The position numbers and the translations under genes were made by a program. Source: Brevundimonas sp. (lineage in GTDB: Bacteria; Pseudomonadota; Alphaproteobacteria; Caulobacterales; Caulobacteraceae). Taken from it: 64,000 nucleotides of DNA. The stretch lies in the NCBI RefSeq assembly GCF_030682035.1, contig NZ_JAUXQZ010000025.1, positions 248,001 through 312,000 on the forward strand, given 5' to 3'. Shown one piece after another: positions 32,932 through 42,169 of the stretch (position 1 is its first letter; each line of letters starts with the position of its first letter). The notes below the pieces were generated by a model, which was not told where the DNA came from, searched no databases, and saw only the letters and a list, made by a program, of their open reading frames with translations.

Positions 32932-34823
32932 TGCCGAAACTGCACCCCGTCGTCGCGGCAGTCACCGCCCGCATCGTCGAACGCTCCAGGGCGACTCGCG
33001 CCGACTATCTGCGCCGCATGGACGCCGCCCGCTCATCCGGCGCCGGCCGCGCCAAACTGTCCTGCGCCAACTGGGCCCACGCCTTCGCCGGCGCCCCGGT
33101 CAAGGACAAGCTAAACGCCATGTCGGGAACCCAGCCCAATGTCGGCGTGGTCACCGCCTACAATGACATGCTGTCGGCGCATCAGCCGTTCGAACGCTTC
33201 CCGCAGATCATCCGAGACGCCGTGCGCGAGGTGAACGCCACCGCCCAGGTCGCCGGCGCCACGCCCGCCATGTGCGACGGCGTCACGCAAGGGCGCCCCG
33301 GCATGGACCTGTCGCTGTTCAGCCGGGACGTCATCGCCATGTCCACCGCCGTGGCCCTGACCCATGACGCCTTCGATGCCGTGGTCTGCCTCGGCGTCTG
33401 CGACAAGATCGTTCCCGGCCTGTTCATGGGGTCGCTGGCCTTCGGTCACCTGCCCGTGGTCTTCGCCCCCGCCGGGCCCATGCCCTCAGGCATCCCCAAT
33501 TTCGAGAAGGCCCGCGTCCGCGCCGAATATGCGCAAGGACGGGTCGATCGCGCGACCTTGCTCGAGAGCGAGATCGGGTCCTACCATTCGCCGGGCACCT
33601 GCACCTTCTACGGCACCGCCAACTCCAACCAGATGATGATGGAGTTGGGCGGCCTGCATCTGCCCTCGACCGCCTTCGTCCATCCAGAGACCGGCCTGCG
33701 CGACGCCCTGACAGCGGCGGCGGCGAAACGCGCGGTCGAACTGGCCCGGAGCGGTCAGAGCCGGATGGCCGACGTCATCTCCGAGAAGTCCGTGGTCAAC
33801 ATGATCGTCGCCCTGCTGGCCACGGGCGGCTCGACCAACCACGCCATCCATCTGGTCGCCATGGCGCGCTCGGCGGGCGTACTGATCGACTGGACCGACA
33901 TGGACCAACTGTCCTCGGTCACACCGCTGCTGGCCCGGGTCTATCCCAACGGTTCCGCCGATGTGAACGCCTTCCAGGCCGCCGGCGGCGTGGCCTTCGT
34001 CGCCCGCGAACTGGCCGGAGCCGGCCATATCCATTCCGACGTCGTCACCATCATGGGCGAGGGCATCCACCACTATTTCCAGGAACCGATGCTGATCGAC
34101 GGCGGATTGGTCTGGAAAGACGGCGTCACGGAAAGTCTGGACACGGACATTCTGCGCCCCGCCTCGGATCCCTTCGATCGCGAAGGCGGCCTGCGCCTCG
34201 TCCAGGGCGACCTCGGTCGGGCGGTGATCAAGGTATCCGCCGTCAAGCCGGAGAACCGCATCGTCGAGGCGCCCGCCGCCGTGTTCGAGACCCAGGAGGA
34301 CGCGCTGCAGGCCTTTCAGGACGGCAAACTGGACCGCGACGTGGTCGTGGTGCTGCGCTTCCAGGGCCCCCGCGCCAACGGCATGCCCGAACTGCACAGC
34401 CTGTCGCCGGCTCTCTCCGTGCTTCAGGACAAGGGCTTCAAGGTCGCCTTCGTCACCGACGGCCGCATGTCCGGCGCCTCGGGCAAGACGCCCGCCGCCA
34501 TACATGTATCGCCCGAGGCCCTCGCCGGTGGCCCCCTGGCCCATGTCCGCGACGGCGACATCATCCGCCTCGATCCCGAGGCGGGAGTGCTGACCACGAT
34601 CGGCGTCCCCGACCTCGCCGCCCGCCCGGCCGCAACCCGGACCCCCGCCCACGCCACGGGCGCCGCCTGGGGCTATGGCCGCGAACTGTTCGGCGCCTTC
34701 CGCCAGCTGGTGGGACCGGCCGAGGCGGGCGCCTCCATCTGTTTCGCCTCGCCCACCGGCGCGGCCGGATACGCCGACGCCCCACCGGACTCCAACTTCG
34801 TCGATCGCACGGTGGACGCCTGA
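32931..34823 (+). CDS. edd: 6-phosphogluconate dehydratase
   Basis: A 630-residue IlvD/Edd-family dehydratase converting 6-phosphogluconate to KDPG. The iron-sulphur ligands are visible as Cys in [23 protein letters not shown] and [32 protein letters not shown] and [14 protein letters not shown] are also diagnostic. The length separates Edd (about 600-630) from IlvD (about 560-620), as does the ED operon context. ATG 32931 has GGAG 8 bases upstream and overlaps the pgl stop. Confidence 0.95.
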   Translation: MPKLHPVVAAVTARIVERSRATRADYLRRMDAARSSGAGRAKLSCANWAHAFAGAPVKDKLNAMSGTQPNVGVVTAYNDMLSAHQPFERFPQIIRDAVREVNATAQVAGATPAMCDGVTQGRPGMDLSLFSRDVIAMSTAVALTHDAFDAVVCLGVCDKIVPGLFMGSLAFGHLPVVFAPAGPMPSGIPNFEKARVRAEYAQGRVDRATLLESEIGSYHSPGTCTFYGTANSNQMMMELGGLHLPSTAFVHPETGLRDALTAAAAKRAVELARSGQSRMADVISEKSVVNMIVALLATGGSTNHAIHLVAMARSAGVLIDWTDMDQLSSVTPLLARVYPNGSADVNAFQAAGGVAFVARELAGAGHIHSDVVTIMGEGIHHYFQEPMLIDGGLVWKDGVTESLDTDILRPASDPFDREGGLRLVQGDLGRAVIKVSAVKPENRIVEAPAAVFETQEDALQAFQDGKLDRDVVVVLRFQGPRANGMPELHSLSPALSVLQDKGFKVAFVTDGRMSGASGKTPAAIHVSPEALAGGPLAHVRDGDIIRLDPEAGVLTTIGVPDLAARPAATRTPAHATGAAWGYGRELFGAFRQLVGPAEAGASICFASPTGAAGYADAPPDSNFVDRTVDA

Positions 34824-35839
34824 TGGCCGCCCTCAAGGAGAGAGCCGCCGTGCGACGAACGATAGGGCAAGGTGAGGCCCGGACGCTTCTCGTCGGCGAC
34901 GTCGGCGGCACCAATGCGCGGTTCGCCCTCGCCCGGATGATCGACGGCCGGCCCCTGCTCGAGCATCACGAAAGTTTTCCCGCCGAGACCCACCCGACCT
35001 TCCTCGACGGCGTCAGGGCCTTTGTCGACGGCTGTCCGGTCAAACCGGACGGCGGGGTTCTGGCCGTTGCGGGACCCATCACCGACGGCGCCGTTGACCT
35101 GACCAATTCGCCTTGGCGAACTTCCGAAACCGAGCTTCAGACCTTGGGGCTGAACCCCGTGCGCCTGATCAACGACTTCGAGGCCCTCGCGTGGGGCGCG
35201 GCCCTGGTGACCGGTCCGGAGCTGGCGTCCCTGGGCGGTCCGGCCGAGGGCGACCCCCATGCCGCCATCGCCGTGCTCGGGCCGGGCACCGGTTTCGGCG
35301 TCTCGGCCCTGGTGCGCGATAGCCATGGAAACGAAGTCGCCATGCCGTCCGAGGGCGGCCACGCCTGCTTCGCGGCGAACGACGCCGTCGAGGACGAGAT
35401 CCTGCGGATCCTGCGCCGCCGCTACGGCCGGGTTTCGATCGAGCGGTTGATCTGCGGCCCCGGCCTGCTCAACCTGCACCGCGCCCTGGCCGAGATCGAC
35501 GGGCGCCAGAGCCATATCGAAGACCCGGCCCTGATCACCACTGAGGCGCTCGAGAATCCGAACAGTCCCTGCGGCGCCACCCTGGCCCGCTTCTGCGCCA
35601 TCCTCGGATGCGTCGCCGGTGATATCGCCCTGACCACCGGTGCGCGCGGGGGGGTCTATATCGCCGGCGGCATCGCCCCGCGCATACTGCCCTTCCTCAA
35701 GGCCAGCCCCTTCCGCGAGCGGTTCGAGCGCAAGGGGCGGTACGAGGATTATATGGTTGCGATTCCGACGAACGTGATCCTGCACAAACACGCCGCCCTG
35801 CTGGGGGCTGCCCGTGTGGCATTCACCAAGGAAAATTGA
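34823..35839 (+). CDS. glk: Glucokinase
   Basis: A 338-residue ATP-dependent glucokinase of the bacterial Glk family. Seen: the ATP phosphate loop LVGDVGGTNARFAL (about 22-35), AVAGPITDGAVDLTNSPW, INDFEALAWG with the catalytic Asp, LGPGTGFGVSAL and EGGHACFA with glucose-binding Glu/His. The start overlaps the edd stop (TGATG). It closes the Entner-Doudoroff unit; eda is not here but about 7.5 kb downstream. Confidence 0.94.
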   Translation: MAALKERAAVRRTIGQGEARTLLVGDVGGTNARFALARMIDGRPLLEHHESFPAETHPTFLDGVRAFVDGCPVKPDGGVLAVAGPITDGAVDLTNSPWRTSETELQTLGLNPVRLINDFEALAWGAALVTGPELASLGGPAEGDPHAAIAVLGPGTGFGVSALVRDSHGNEVAMPSEGGHACFAANDAVEDEILRILRRRYGRVSIERLICGPGLLNLHRALAEIDGRQSHIEDPALITTEALENPNSPCGATLARFCAILGCVAGDIALTTGARGGVYIAGGIAPRILPFLKASPFRERFERKGRYEDYMVAIPTNVILHKHAALLGAARVAFTKEN

Positions 35840-35857
35840 GGTTCCAACACTTTTTTC

Positions 35858-35871
35858 TCACGGGACCGTGA
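35858..35871. promoter_or_regulatory. Short perfect palindrome upstream of lipoprotein gene
   Basis: TCACGG-GA-CCGTGA follows a run of six T's (35851-35856) and lies about 53 bases before the small lipoprotein start. It is a candidate operator; the T-run may also help end the glk transcript, though it precedes the hairpin on this strand. Confidence 0.3.
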
Positions 35872-35923
35872 ACCGAAGCGTCGCTGCTGAGTTATGAGGT
35901 TTCCACTCTGGAAGGATATCCTC

Positions 35924-36184
35924 ATGCGTAAGATCATCACCGCCGCTGCCGCCCTGTTCGCCGTCGCCGGCCTCGCCGCCTGCGAAAGCCCTGCCGACAA
36001 GGCTGCCGAGGTCAAGGCCGACGCTCTGGAAGAGCAGGCTGCCGCCGCTCCGACGGAAGCCGCAGAAACGGCCCTGAACGAAAAGGCCGACACCATCGAA
36101 CAACAAGCCGGCAACGCCGACGGCGGCGCGACCACCGCCAACACCCCGAACACCTCGCCGTCGGCCGCTAACCCCGGCCAGTAA
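35924..36184 (+). CDS. Small lipoprotein
   Basis: An 86-residue predicted lipoprotein: hydrophobic signal 1-18, lipobox LAAC with Cys at about residue 20, then an acidic, Ala-rich helix and a flexible Asn/Thr/Pro tail. It resembles entericidin-like or YtxH-like small envelope proteins but cannot be placed firmly. GGAAGGA is 7 bases before ATG 35924. Hairpins follow its stop codon. Confidence 0.75.
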   Translation: MRKIITAAAALFAVAGLAACESPADKAAEVKADALEEQAAAAPTEAAETALNEKADTIEQQAGNADGGATTANTPNTSPSAANPGQ

Positions 36185-36192
36185 GACGGTTC

Positions 36193-36261
36193 AACCGGGG
36201 CCTCATGACCCCCGGTTCAATCAGAACGGTCAGCCCCCGTCGCGCAAGCGGCGGGGGTTTT
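36193..36261 (+). terminator. Terminator region with two hairpins
   Basis: The first stem is AACCGGGG (36193-36200) with CCCCGGTT (36210-36217). The second, stronger stem is CCCCCGTCGC (36234-36243) with GCGGCGGGGG (36248-36257, one G-T pair) followed by TTTT. The second overlaps the last codons of the convergent DUF1295 gene. Confidence 0.75.
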
Positions 36262-37078
36262 CCGTATCAGGCGCAAATCGGGGCTTCGGCGGCCAGGGAA
36301 TGAAGGCGCTGGTCCGGCGCACATAGTCGGCATAGCCGGGCCGCGTGGCGTGGATGGCCTTTTCCGTGATGCCGATCCCGGACCATTTCGTCAGGGTAAA
36401 GGTCAGGAACAGCGGCCCCGCGATCGCCCACAGTCCCGGCCCGGTCTCGGCGGCGATCAGGTACAGCCCCCACCAGACGCAGGCGTCGCCGAAATAGTTC
36501 GGGTGCCGGGTCCAGCGCCACAGGCCCCTGTCCATCACCTGCCCCTTGTTGGCCGGGTCCTTCTTGAACGTCGCCAGTTGTGCGTCGCCAATACTCTCGA
36601 ACCCGATTCCGACGACCGCCAGCACCGCCCCGCTCCAGCCGATCCCGCCCACAGCCGGCTCAATCGCGACCTGTCCCAGCTGCACCGGAAGCGATGTCAA
36701 CCAGGCCAGCACCGCCTGCGGAAGAAACACCACCAGCAGCGCCGTCTGGCCCAAGCCCCAGCCCCGCGTCGTCTCCATCCGCTCGAGAATTTCGAGATAG
36801 CGGCCATCCGCGCCCTGCGCTCGCCAGCGCCGGTATAGATGCCACCCCAACCGCAGGGCCCAGACTCCGGCCAACCAGAGCAGCAGCCATTTGCGCGTCG
36901 GGTCGCCCTCGGTCCGCGGAAACGTCGCCAGCGCCAGCAACAGCATCCCCATCGGCCAGACGGCGTCGATGAAGCTGACGTCCTTCAGCCGCAGGGACAA
37001 GGTCCACAGACCGACCATCACCAAAACAATCAGGGCCAGGTTCAGGCCCAGCAGTACGGCGATCTCGTTCAGGCTCAT
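36230..37078 (-). CDS. DUF1295 (steroid 5-alpha-reductase-like) membrane protein
   Basis: A 282-residue integral membrane protein with about six or seven helices. The C-terminal half has the signature of the isoprenylcysteine methyltransferase/5-alpha-reductase-like group: LWRWTRHPNYFGDACVWWGLY and EKAIHATRPGYADYVRRTSAF. NADPH-dependent reduction of a lipid is likely, but the substrate is unknown. It is separated from the neighbouring lipoprotein gene by about 42 bases. Confidence 0.85.
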   Translation of the reverse strand: MSLNEIAVLLGLNLALIVLVMVGLWTLSLRLKDVSFIDAVWPMGMLLLALATFPRTEGDPTRKWLLLWLAGVWALRLGWHLYRRWRAQGADGRYLEILERMETTRGWGLGQTALLVVFLPQAVLAWLTSLPVQLGQVAIEPAVGGIGWSGAVLAVVGIGFESIGDAQLATFKKDPANKGQVMDRGLWRWTRHPNYFGDACVWWGLYLIAAETGPGLWAIAGPLFLTFTLTKWSGIGITEKAIHATRPGYADYVRRTSAFIPWPPKPRFAPDTENPRRLRDGG

Positions 37079-37120
37079 GGGTCAGGAACGTCCGTGGAGA
37101 GGCGTCGGATGCGGGGTCCG

Positions 37121-37510
37121 TCAATCGACGCAGATCGTCGCCTCGGCCTTGCCGCCCTCGACAGTGGTGTAGCAGCCGAACCGGCTGCTGCTGGCCTGGC
37201 ATTGGCCGACAGCGTTCGTTCCGGCGGCCGGCGCATTGGCCACGTCCCCGACCCGGCAGTCGCCCGCGCAGTCGTCGCCGTCGGTGCAGCGCCGCCCGGC
37301 GTCGGCATAGGTGATGACGCAGCGGACGGTCTGCATCCGGCCCTGTGGCAGCATCTTGCCGCCGCGTGCCGCGCAGGCCGCCGCGTCCTCGCTGCCCGCG
37401 ATCGACTGGACCGCGGGCGTCGCCTCTGCGAGTTCCGTCTTGCCGTCGCTCGCCGGCATGGGCTGGCAGGCCGCCAATAATACCGCCGCCGCGATCAGAA
37501 TGCGCTTCAT
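37121..37510 (-). CDS. Cysteine-rich lipoprotein
   Basis: A 129-residue predicted lipoprotein: signal 1-14 with lipobox LAAC (Cys15), then a small domain with eight further cysteines ([47 protein letters not shown]), presumably disulphide-bonded in the periplasm. Function is not recognised. It overlaps the end of its upstream neighbour hmgA by 4 bases (ATGA), so they are probably co-transcribed. Confidence 0.75.
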   Translation of the reverse strand: MKRILIAAAVLLAACQPMPASDGKTELAEATPAVQSIAGSEDAAACAARGGKMLPQGRMQTVRCVITYADAGRRCTDGDDCAGDCRVGDVANAPAAGTNAVGQCQASSSRFGCYTTVEGGKAEATICVD

Positions 37511-38805
37511 GTCACTTGGCCCTTTTCGAAGCCGGTCCAGACGTCATCATAGTCTAGCTGCATGGTCGGCGATGTTTGCGCCCATTCCGTGGTCCGGATC
37601 GGCGCCCGGGTTTCAAACATAAAGGCCAGGGTGTCGGTGATCTTCACCGGTTTGAGGTCGGCGGCCACCGCCTTGTCATAGCTGGCCTGATCCGGCCCAT
37701 GCCCGCTCATGCAGTTGTGCAGCGAGGCCCCGCCCGGCGCGAACCCGCCCTCCTTGGCGTCGTATTCACCGGTCACCAGCCCCATGAACTCGCTCATGAT
37801 ATTCCGGTGGAACCACGGCGGACGGAAGGTGTCCTCGGCCACCATCCAGCGCGGCGGGAAGATCACGAAATCGCAGTTGGCGGTCCCCGGCGTGTCACTG
37901 GGCGAGGTCAGGACGGTGAAGATCGACGGGTCCGGGTGGTCGAAACTGACTGTGCCGATCGTGTTGAAGCGGGCGGTGTCGTACTTGTACGGCGCATGGT
38001 TGCCGTGCCAGCCCACCACATCCAGCGGCGAGTGCGGAAAGATCGTCGACCACAGCCGGCCGCCATATTTCTGCACGCACTCGGTCGGCCGGTCGATGTC
38101 CTCGAACGCCGCGACGGGCGTCTGGAAATCACGAGGATTGGCCAGGCCGTTCGAACCGATCGGCCCCAGGTCCGGCAGGCGGAAGGCCGCGCCGTAGTTC
38201 TCGCAGATATAGCCACGGATCGGCCCGCTGCACTCGACCCGGAACCGCACCCCGCGCGGAATGACCACGATCTCGCCGGGGACGGCCTCGATACGTCCCA
38301 TTTCCGTGACAAAAATCTGATTTCCCACCTGTGGGACAATTAGCATCTCTCCGTCAGCACAGTAGAAGACCCGGTCTTTCATCGAACGGTTGGCGGCATA
38401 CAGGTGGATGCCGGTTCCGGTCCCCGTGTCAGCATCGCCGTTTCCGCCATAGGTGACCAGCCCCTCGACCCAGTCAGTCGGTTCAGTAGGGATAGGCAGC
38501 GGATCCCACCGCATCCGGTTCGGCGTCGGCGGCGCGTCGTGGAACGGCCCGGACCGCACCAGCCCCTGGACGAACGGCTTGTAGGCCGGGTGCTGGGCCG
38601 ACGGCCTCAGCCGGTACAGCCACGACCGCCGGTTCTCGGCTCTCGGCGCCGTGAAGGCCGTCCCGGACAGCTGCTCCGCATACAACCCCATCGGCGCCCG
38701 CTGCGGCGAGTTCCGCCCCTCGGGCAGGGCGCCGGGCACGGCCTCAGTCGCGAAATGATTGCCGAAGCCGGACTGGTACTGGGGCGCGTTGGCGCGAGTC
38801 GTCAT
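37507..38805 (-). CDS. hmgA: Homogentisate 1,2-dioxygenase
   Basis: A 432-residue iron dioxygenase that opens the ring of homogentisate to maleylacetoacetate in tyrosine/phenylalanine breakdown. [19 protein letters not shown] opens the protein as in all HmgA; the C-terminal metal region contains [16 protein letters not shown] and the histidine in [12 protein letters not shown]. Length is normal. GGGAG is 9 bases before ATG. The next steps of the pathway are not in this window. Confidence 0.95.
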   Translation of the reverse strand: MTTRANAPQYQSGFGNHFATEAVPGALPEGRNSPQRAPMGLYAEQLSGTAFTAPRAENRRSWLYRLRPSAQHPAYKPFVQGLVRSGPFHDAPPTPNRMRWDPLPIPTEPTDWVEGLVTYGGNGDADTGTGTGIHLYAANRSMKDRVFYCADGEMLIVPQVGNQIFVTEMGRIEAVPGEIVVIPRGVRFRVECSGPIRGYICENYGAAFRLPDLGPIGSNGLANPRDFQTPVAAFEDIDRPTECVQKYGGRLWSTIFPHSPLDVVGWHGNHAPYKYDTARFNTIGTVSFDHPDPSIFTVLTSPSDTPGTANCDFVIFPPRWMVAEDTFRPPWFHRNIMSEFMGLVTGEYDAKEGGFAPGGASLHNCMSGHGPDQASYDKAVAADLKPVKITDTLAFMFETRAPIRTTEWAQTSPTMQLDYDDVWTGFEKGQVT

Positions 38806-38894
38806 GGTGCGTATCTCCCGTGTCGGAGGTGTAGCGTCCCCGCTCCGGCCAAGCCACCCCGGTTAGTCGGTGGAGATGTCTTGCACGTCCATGG

Positions 38895-39380
38895 TCACAA
38901 CCAGTTGACTGCCAGCCATTCCCGTTGAGCGTCGGTGTCCGGCACCTGCAGACCGCGCGCTTTGCCAATCGTTTGCAGGACCTGTTCGCTGCCCTGGGTT
39001 CCATCAAGATGCGCCATCAAGAAGGCGGCCATCAATGACGAACGCCCGATTCCAGCCCGACAATGGATCGCGACGCGCATGCCCGATCGGACGCGGGCCG
39101 ACAGGTCGGTTACCAAGTTTCGGGCAGCTGTGATCGACGCCGGAACGCCACGGTCCTCGATGGGAAAGGCCAGAAACTCGATTCCGACCCTTCGGCAGGC
39201 ATCGGCCTCATCCTGAAGCTCGAGATCAGCCACTTCGTGCTGCTCCAGAAGGCTGACGGCGACATCCACGCCCTCGCGCTTCCACATCGCGATCTCATCT
39301 TCCAGCCAGTCGCCGGCGCGCGGTCTCGCCATAATCGCAAGACGCCCGGGAGCTTCAAGCTCGATCCAGTAGAGCGTCAT
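38895..39380 (-). CDS. Protein-tyrosine / dual-specificity phosphatase-like protein
   Basis: A 161-residue cysteine phosphatase with the CX5R loop HCRAGIGRSS (Cys at about residue 106), an upstream general-acid loop around PIEDRGVP and the typical VSLLEQHE strand. Small bacterial enzymes of this type dephosphorylate proteins or phosphoinositide-like substrates; the substrate here is unknown. It is 9 bases downstream of nothing on its strand except the acyl-CoA dehydrogenase genes that lie to its right, so it may not be part of that unit. Confidence 0.8.
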   Translation of the reverse strand: MTLYWIELEAPGRLAIMARPRAGDWLEDEIAMWKREGVDVAVSLLEQHEVADLELQDEADACRRVGIEFLAFPIEDRGVPASITAARNLVTDLSARVRSGMRVAIHCRAGIGRSSLMAAFLMAHLDGTQGSEQVLQTIGKARGLQVPDTDAQREWLAVNWL

Positions 39381-39389
39381 TCGATCAGC

Positions 39390-40511
39390 CTAGAACCCTT
39401 GGCTTCGCGCCATCCGCTCCTGATGGAACCCGGCGTCCCCCAGCAGCTCATTCAGCACCCGCACCCGCTTCATGAACAGGCCGACGTCAAACTCGTCGGT
39501 CATGCCGACGCCGCCGTGCATCTGCACCGCCTCCTGCACGGCCAGTTCGGCGACGCGCCCGGCCTTGGCCTTGGCCACCGAGACGGCCAGACCTGCGTCC
39601 TCCCGCCCTGCGTCCAGCGCCTTCAGCGCCCCCATCACCGCCGCCCGGGCGATCTCGATCTCGGCGAACAGGTGCGCCGAGCGATGCTGCAGCGCCTGGA
39701 ACTCCCCGATCAGCTTGCCGAACTGTTTGCGTGTCCGCAGATACTTCAGCGTCGTCTGGAAGGCCTGATCCCCCGCCCCGTTCAGCGACGCCGCCGCACA
39801 GGCCCGGCCCAGGTTCAGCGCCCCCTCCAGCAGTGCCTCGCCGCCGTCGACCGACCCGATCACGGCATCGGCGTCGACCTCGACATCCGTCAGCGTCACC
39901 CGCGCCGCATTGTGGGCATCAACCATGACAGTGCGCTCGATCTCCACGCCGCTCGTCTTCGGATCGACGAGGAACAGGGTCAGCCCCGCCTCCGTCCGCG
40001 CCGCCACGATCACCGCATCCGCGACATGGCCGTCCAGCACGAACCCCTTGGCCCCGTTCAGCCTGAACCCGTTGCCCGACCGCTCCGCCACCGTGGCGAT
40101 CCGCGCCGGCGCATGTTTGGCGCCCTCGTCCACGGCCAGCGACACGATCGCCTCGCCCGCCGCGATCCGGGGCAGCCAGGCCGCCTGCTGCTCCGCTGAG
40201 CCTCCATCGACCAGCACCCTGGCCGACAGCACCCCCGACCCGAGGAAGGGCGACGGCGTCAGCGTCCGCCCGAGCGCCTCGGCCATCACCCCGGCCTCGA
40301 CCGCGCCGAGACCCGAGCCGCCGTGTTCCTCGGGGATGATGACGCCCGCGAACCCCATCTCCCCGAACACCCGCCACAGGTCGCGCGACACGCCGTCGGC
40401 GTCCTTGCTGTCGCGCAGCTTCCGCAGATGGGCGAGCGGCGCGTGTTCATTGAGGAAGCCGTCCGCGGCCTCCTTCAGCATCGTCTGCTCTTGGGTCAGG
40501 ATCAGGGGCAT
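39390..40511 (-). CDS. Acyl-CoA dehydrogenase (small paralogue)
   Basis: A 373-residue flavoprotein of the acyl-CoA dehydrogenase superfamily: N-terminal helical domain, middle beta domain (about 115-215) and C-terminal helical domain with VQEAVQMHGGVGMTDEF. Together with the gene upstream it looks like one half of a heteromeric pair, as in steroid or branched-chain acyl-CoA dehydrogenases (FadE-type alpha2beta2 enzymes). The substrate is not predictable. It is 105 bases downstream of the second dehydrogenase. Confidence 0.88.
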   Translation of the reverse strand: MPLILTQEQTMLKEAADGFLNEHAPLAHLRKLRDSKDADGVSRDLWRVFGEMGFAGVIIPEEHGGSGLGAVEAGVMAEALGRTLTPSPFLGSGVLSARVLVDGGSAEQQAAWLPRIAAGEAIVSLAVDEGAKHAPARIATVAERSGNGFRLNGAKGFVLDGHVADAVIVAARTEAGLTLFLVDPKTSGVEIERTVMVDAHNAARVTLTDVEVDADAVIGSVDGGEALLEGALNLGRACAAASLNGAGDQAFQTTLKYLRTRKQFGKLIGEFQALQHRSAHLFAEIEIARAAVMGALKALDAGREDAGLAVSVAKAKAGRVAELAVQEAVQMHGGVGMTDEFDVGLFMKRVRVLNELLGDAGFHQERMARSQGF

Positions 40512-40616
40512 TGTCGTTCTTGTCTCGCTTGTCGCGGTTATCGCGGGCCCGTTTGTCTCGGTTGTCTTGCCTGAATTGTCTTGGCTCGGAGGTCGCCCTT
40601 TTGGCGGCTTTCGGCG
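40512..40616. repeat. Microrepeat-rich spacer between acyl-CoA dehydrogenase genes
   Basis: On the - strand the spacer contains repeated GACAA units spaced 4-10 bases apart, such as CGAGACAA, GCGACAAG and CAAGACAA. It is low-complexity and without a hairpin-terminator pattern. One frame would encode repeated Asp-Arg/Asn-Lys residues, but no start supports translation. Confidence 0.5.
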
Positions 40617-41807
40617 CTACGCCCCCGGCAGCTGAAGCAGGTGTTTGGCGATGATGTTCAGCTGCACCTCGCTGGTCCCGCCCTCGATCGAATTGGCCTT
40701 GGTCCGTAGCCAGTCGCGCGCCGCCTTGCCGCCGCGCGACCGCTCGCCCTCCCATTCCAGTGCGTCCGAGCCGCCCGCCGCCATCAGCAGCTCATGGCGG
40801 CGCTTGTTCAGCTCGGACCCGTAGTATTTCAGCATCGAGGCGATGGCCGGATGCGTCTGCCCCGCCTTCACCTGATCCCCGGTCCGCTCCATGGCCAGGC
40901 GGAAGGCGGCGGCATCGACTTCCAGCTCGGCGATCCGTGCACGGAGCATCGGCTCGTCCAGCCGTCCCTCGTCGTCCGTCCCGATCGATCCTGTGGCCAC
41001 CTGTCCCAGCGGCCGCCCGCCGCCGACCTCGCCCATGGCCCCGATCATGGTTCGCTCATGCGCCAGCAGATGTTTGGCCACGTCCCAGCCGCGGTTCAGC
41101 GTTCCGACCAGATTGGCCTTCTCGACCCGCACATCGTCGAAGAAGGTCTCGCAGAACGGGCTCTTGCCGCTGATCAGCGTGATCGGTCGCGTCGACACCC
41201 CCTTCGTGGCCATGTCGAACAAGACGAAGGAGATGCCCAGATGCTTGGGCGCCTCCGGGTCCGTCCGCACCAGGCAGAAGATCCAGTCGGCCTTGTCGGC
41301 GTAGGAGGTCCAGACCTTCTGGCCGTTGACGATCCAGTGATCGCCCCGATCTTCCGCCCGCGTCTGGATCGCCGCCAGATCGGACCCCGCGCCCGGCTCG
41401 GAATAGCCCTGACACCAGCGGATCTCGCCGCGCACGATCTCGGGCAGGAAGCGCTGCTTCTGTTCCTCGGTCCCGAACGCCAGCAGCGCCGGCCCCAGCA
41501 TCCACACGCCGAAGCTCGCCAGCGGCGATTGGGCGTCGATGCGGCGCATTTCCGAGCCCAGCACCTTGGCCTGTTCGCGGCTCAGCCCCCCGCCGCCGTA
41601 TTCGGCCGGCCATTCCGGCGCGGTCCAGCCCTTCGCGCCCATCCGGTCGAGCCAGACCTTGTGCGCCGGCGTCGGATAGACGGCGTCGCGCCCGCCCCAG
41701 ACCCGATCCTCGTCGCTCTCCACCGGCCCGCGGCACTCCGCGGGACAGTTGGCCTCAAGCCAGGCGCGGGTCTCCGCGCGGAATGCATCCAGATCTGACA
41801 TGCCCAC
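40617..41807 (-). CDS. Acyl-CoA dehydrogenase (large paralogue)
   Basis: A 396-residue acyl-CoA dehydrogenase: RWCQGYSEPGAGSDLAAIQT is the FAD/substrate-binding signature, followed by WIVNGQKVWTSYADKADW, and the C-terminal domain ends with NSIEGGTSEVQLNIIAKHLL. The last segment matches the subfamily used for bulky or cyclic acyl-CoAs. It is probably co-transcribed with the smaller paralogue and may form a heteromer with it. Confidence 0.9.
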   Translation of the reverse strand: MGMSDLDAFRAETRAWLEANCPAECRGPVESDEDRVWGGRDAVYPTPAHKVWLDRMGAKGWTAPEWPAEYGGGGLSREQAKVLGSEMRRIDAQSPLASFGVWMLGPALLAFGTEEQKQRFLPEIVRGEIRWCQGYSEPGAGSDLAAIQTRAEDRGDHWIVNGQKVWTSYADKADWIFCLVRTDPEAPKHLGISFVLFDMATKGVSTRPITLISGKSPFCETFFDDVRVEKANLVGTLNRGWDVAKHLLAHERTMIGAMGEVGGGRPLGQVATGSIGTDDEGRLDEPMLRARIAELEVDAAAFRLAMERTGDQVKAGQTHPAIASMLKYYGSELNKRRHELLMAAGGSDALEWEGERSRGGKAARDWLRTKANSIEGGTSEVQLNIIAKHLLQLPGA

Positions 41808-41812
41808 TCCTC

Positions 41813-41835
41813 GTCATCCCGGCGAAAGCCGGGAC
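41813..41835. repeat. Short GTCATCCCGG-family hairpin
   Basis: GTCATCCCGGC-GAAA-GCCGGGAC just upstream of the acyl-CoA dehydrogenase start. It is a minimal copy of the repeat family seen at 5405 and 53985. Confidence 0.65.
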
Positions 41836-41864
41836 GTTAGCAGCGATTCACCGGTGACGCTGCG

Positions 41865-42122
41865 TCAGCTCCCGCTCGGCAGGAACGGTGAGAAGGTGAT
41901 CACCGTGAAGGTGTCGCGGATATTGGCCCGGGTCTGCACCGCCTTCGTCACGAACGTCCCGATGTCCATGTCCCTGGGCAGTTGGAACTTGGCCAGCAGG
42001 TCGTACTGGCCCGAGGTCGAATAGACCTCCGAGACGTATTCGACATTGTCCACCATGTCGGCCGCCACATCATTGGCGTGGCCCAGCTCGCATTTGATGA
42101 AGACGAAGATGGCGGTCATCAT
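41865..42122 (-). CDS. Stand-alone Lrp/AsnC ligand-binding domain protein
   Basis: An 85-residue protein equal to the RAM (ligand-binding) domain of Lrp/AsnC regulators without a DNA-binding domain: AIFVFIKCELGHANDVAADM then VEYVSEVYSTSGQYDLLAKF. Such single-domain proteins form oligomers that sense amino acids and may modulate other regulators or enzymes. The protein could start at either of two adjacent ATG codons; AGGA lies upstream. Confidence 0.85.
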   Translation of the reverse strand: MMTAIFVFIKCELGHANDVAADMVDNVEYVSEVYSTSGQYDLLAKFQLPRDMDIGTFVTKAVQTRANIRDTFTVITFSPFLPSGS

Positions 42123-42169
42123 GGCGGCGGTCCTTCCCGAGCGTTGGACGGTGTCTAGCGGATGATGGC

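Noticed and set aside
36193..36217. First hairpin after the small lipoprotein gene as a complete terminator
   Set aside because: It has no T-run. The following GC-rich hairpin with TTTT is the better terminator, so both were listed as one region.
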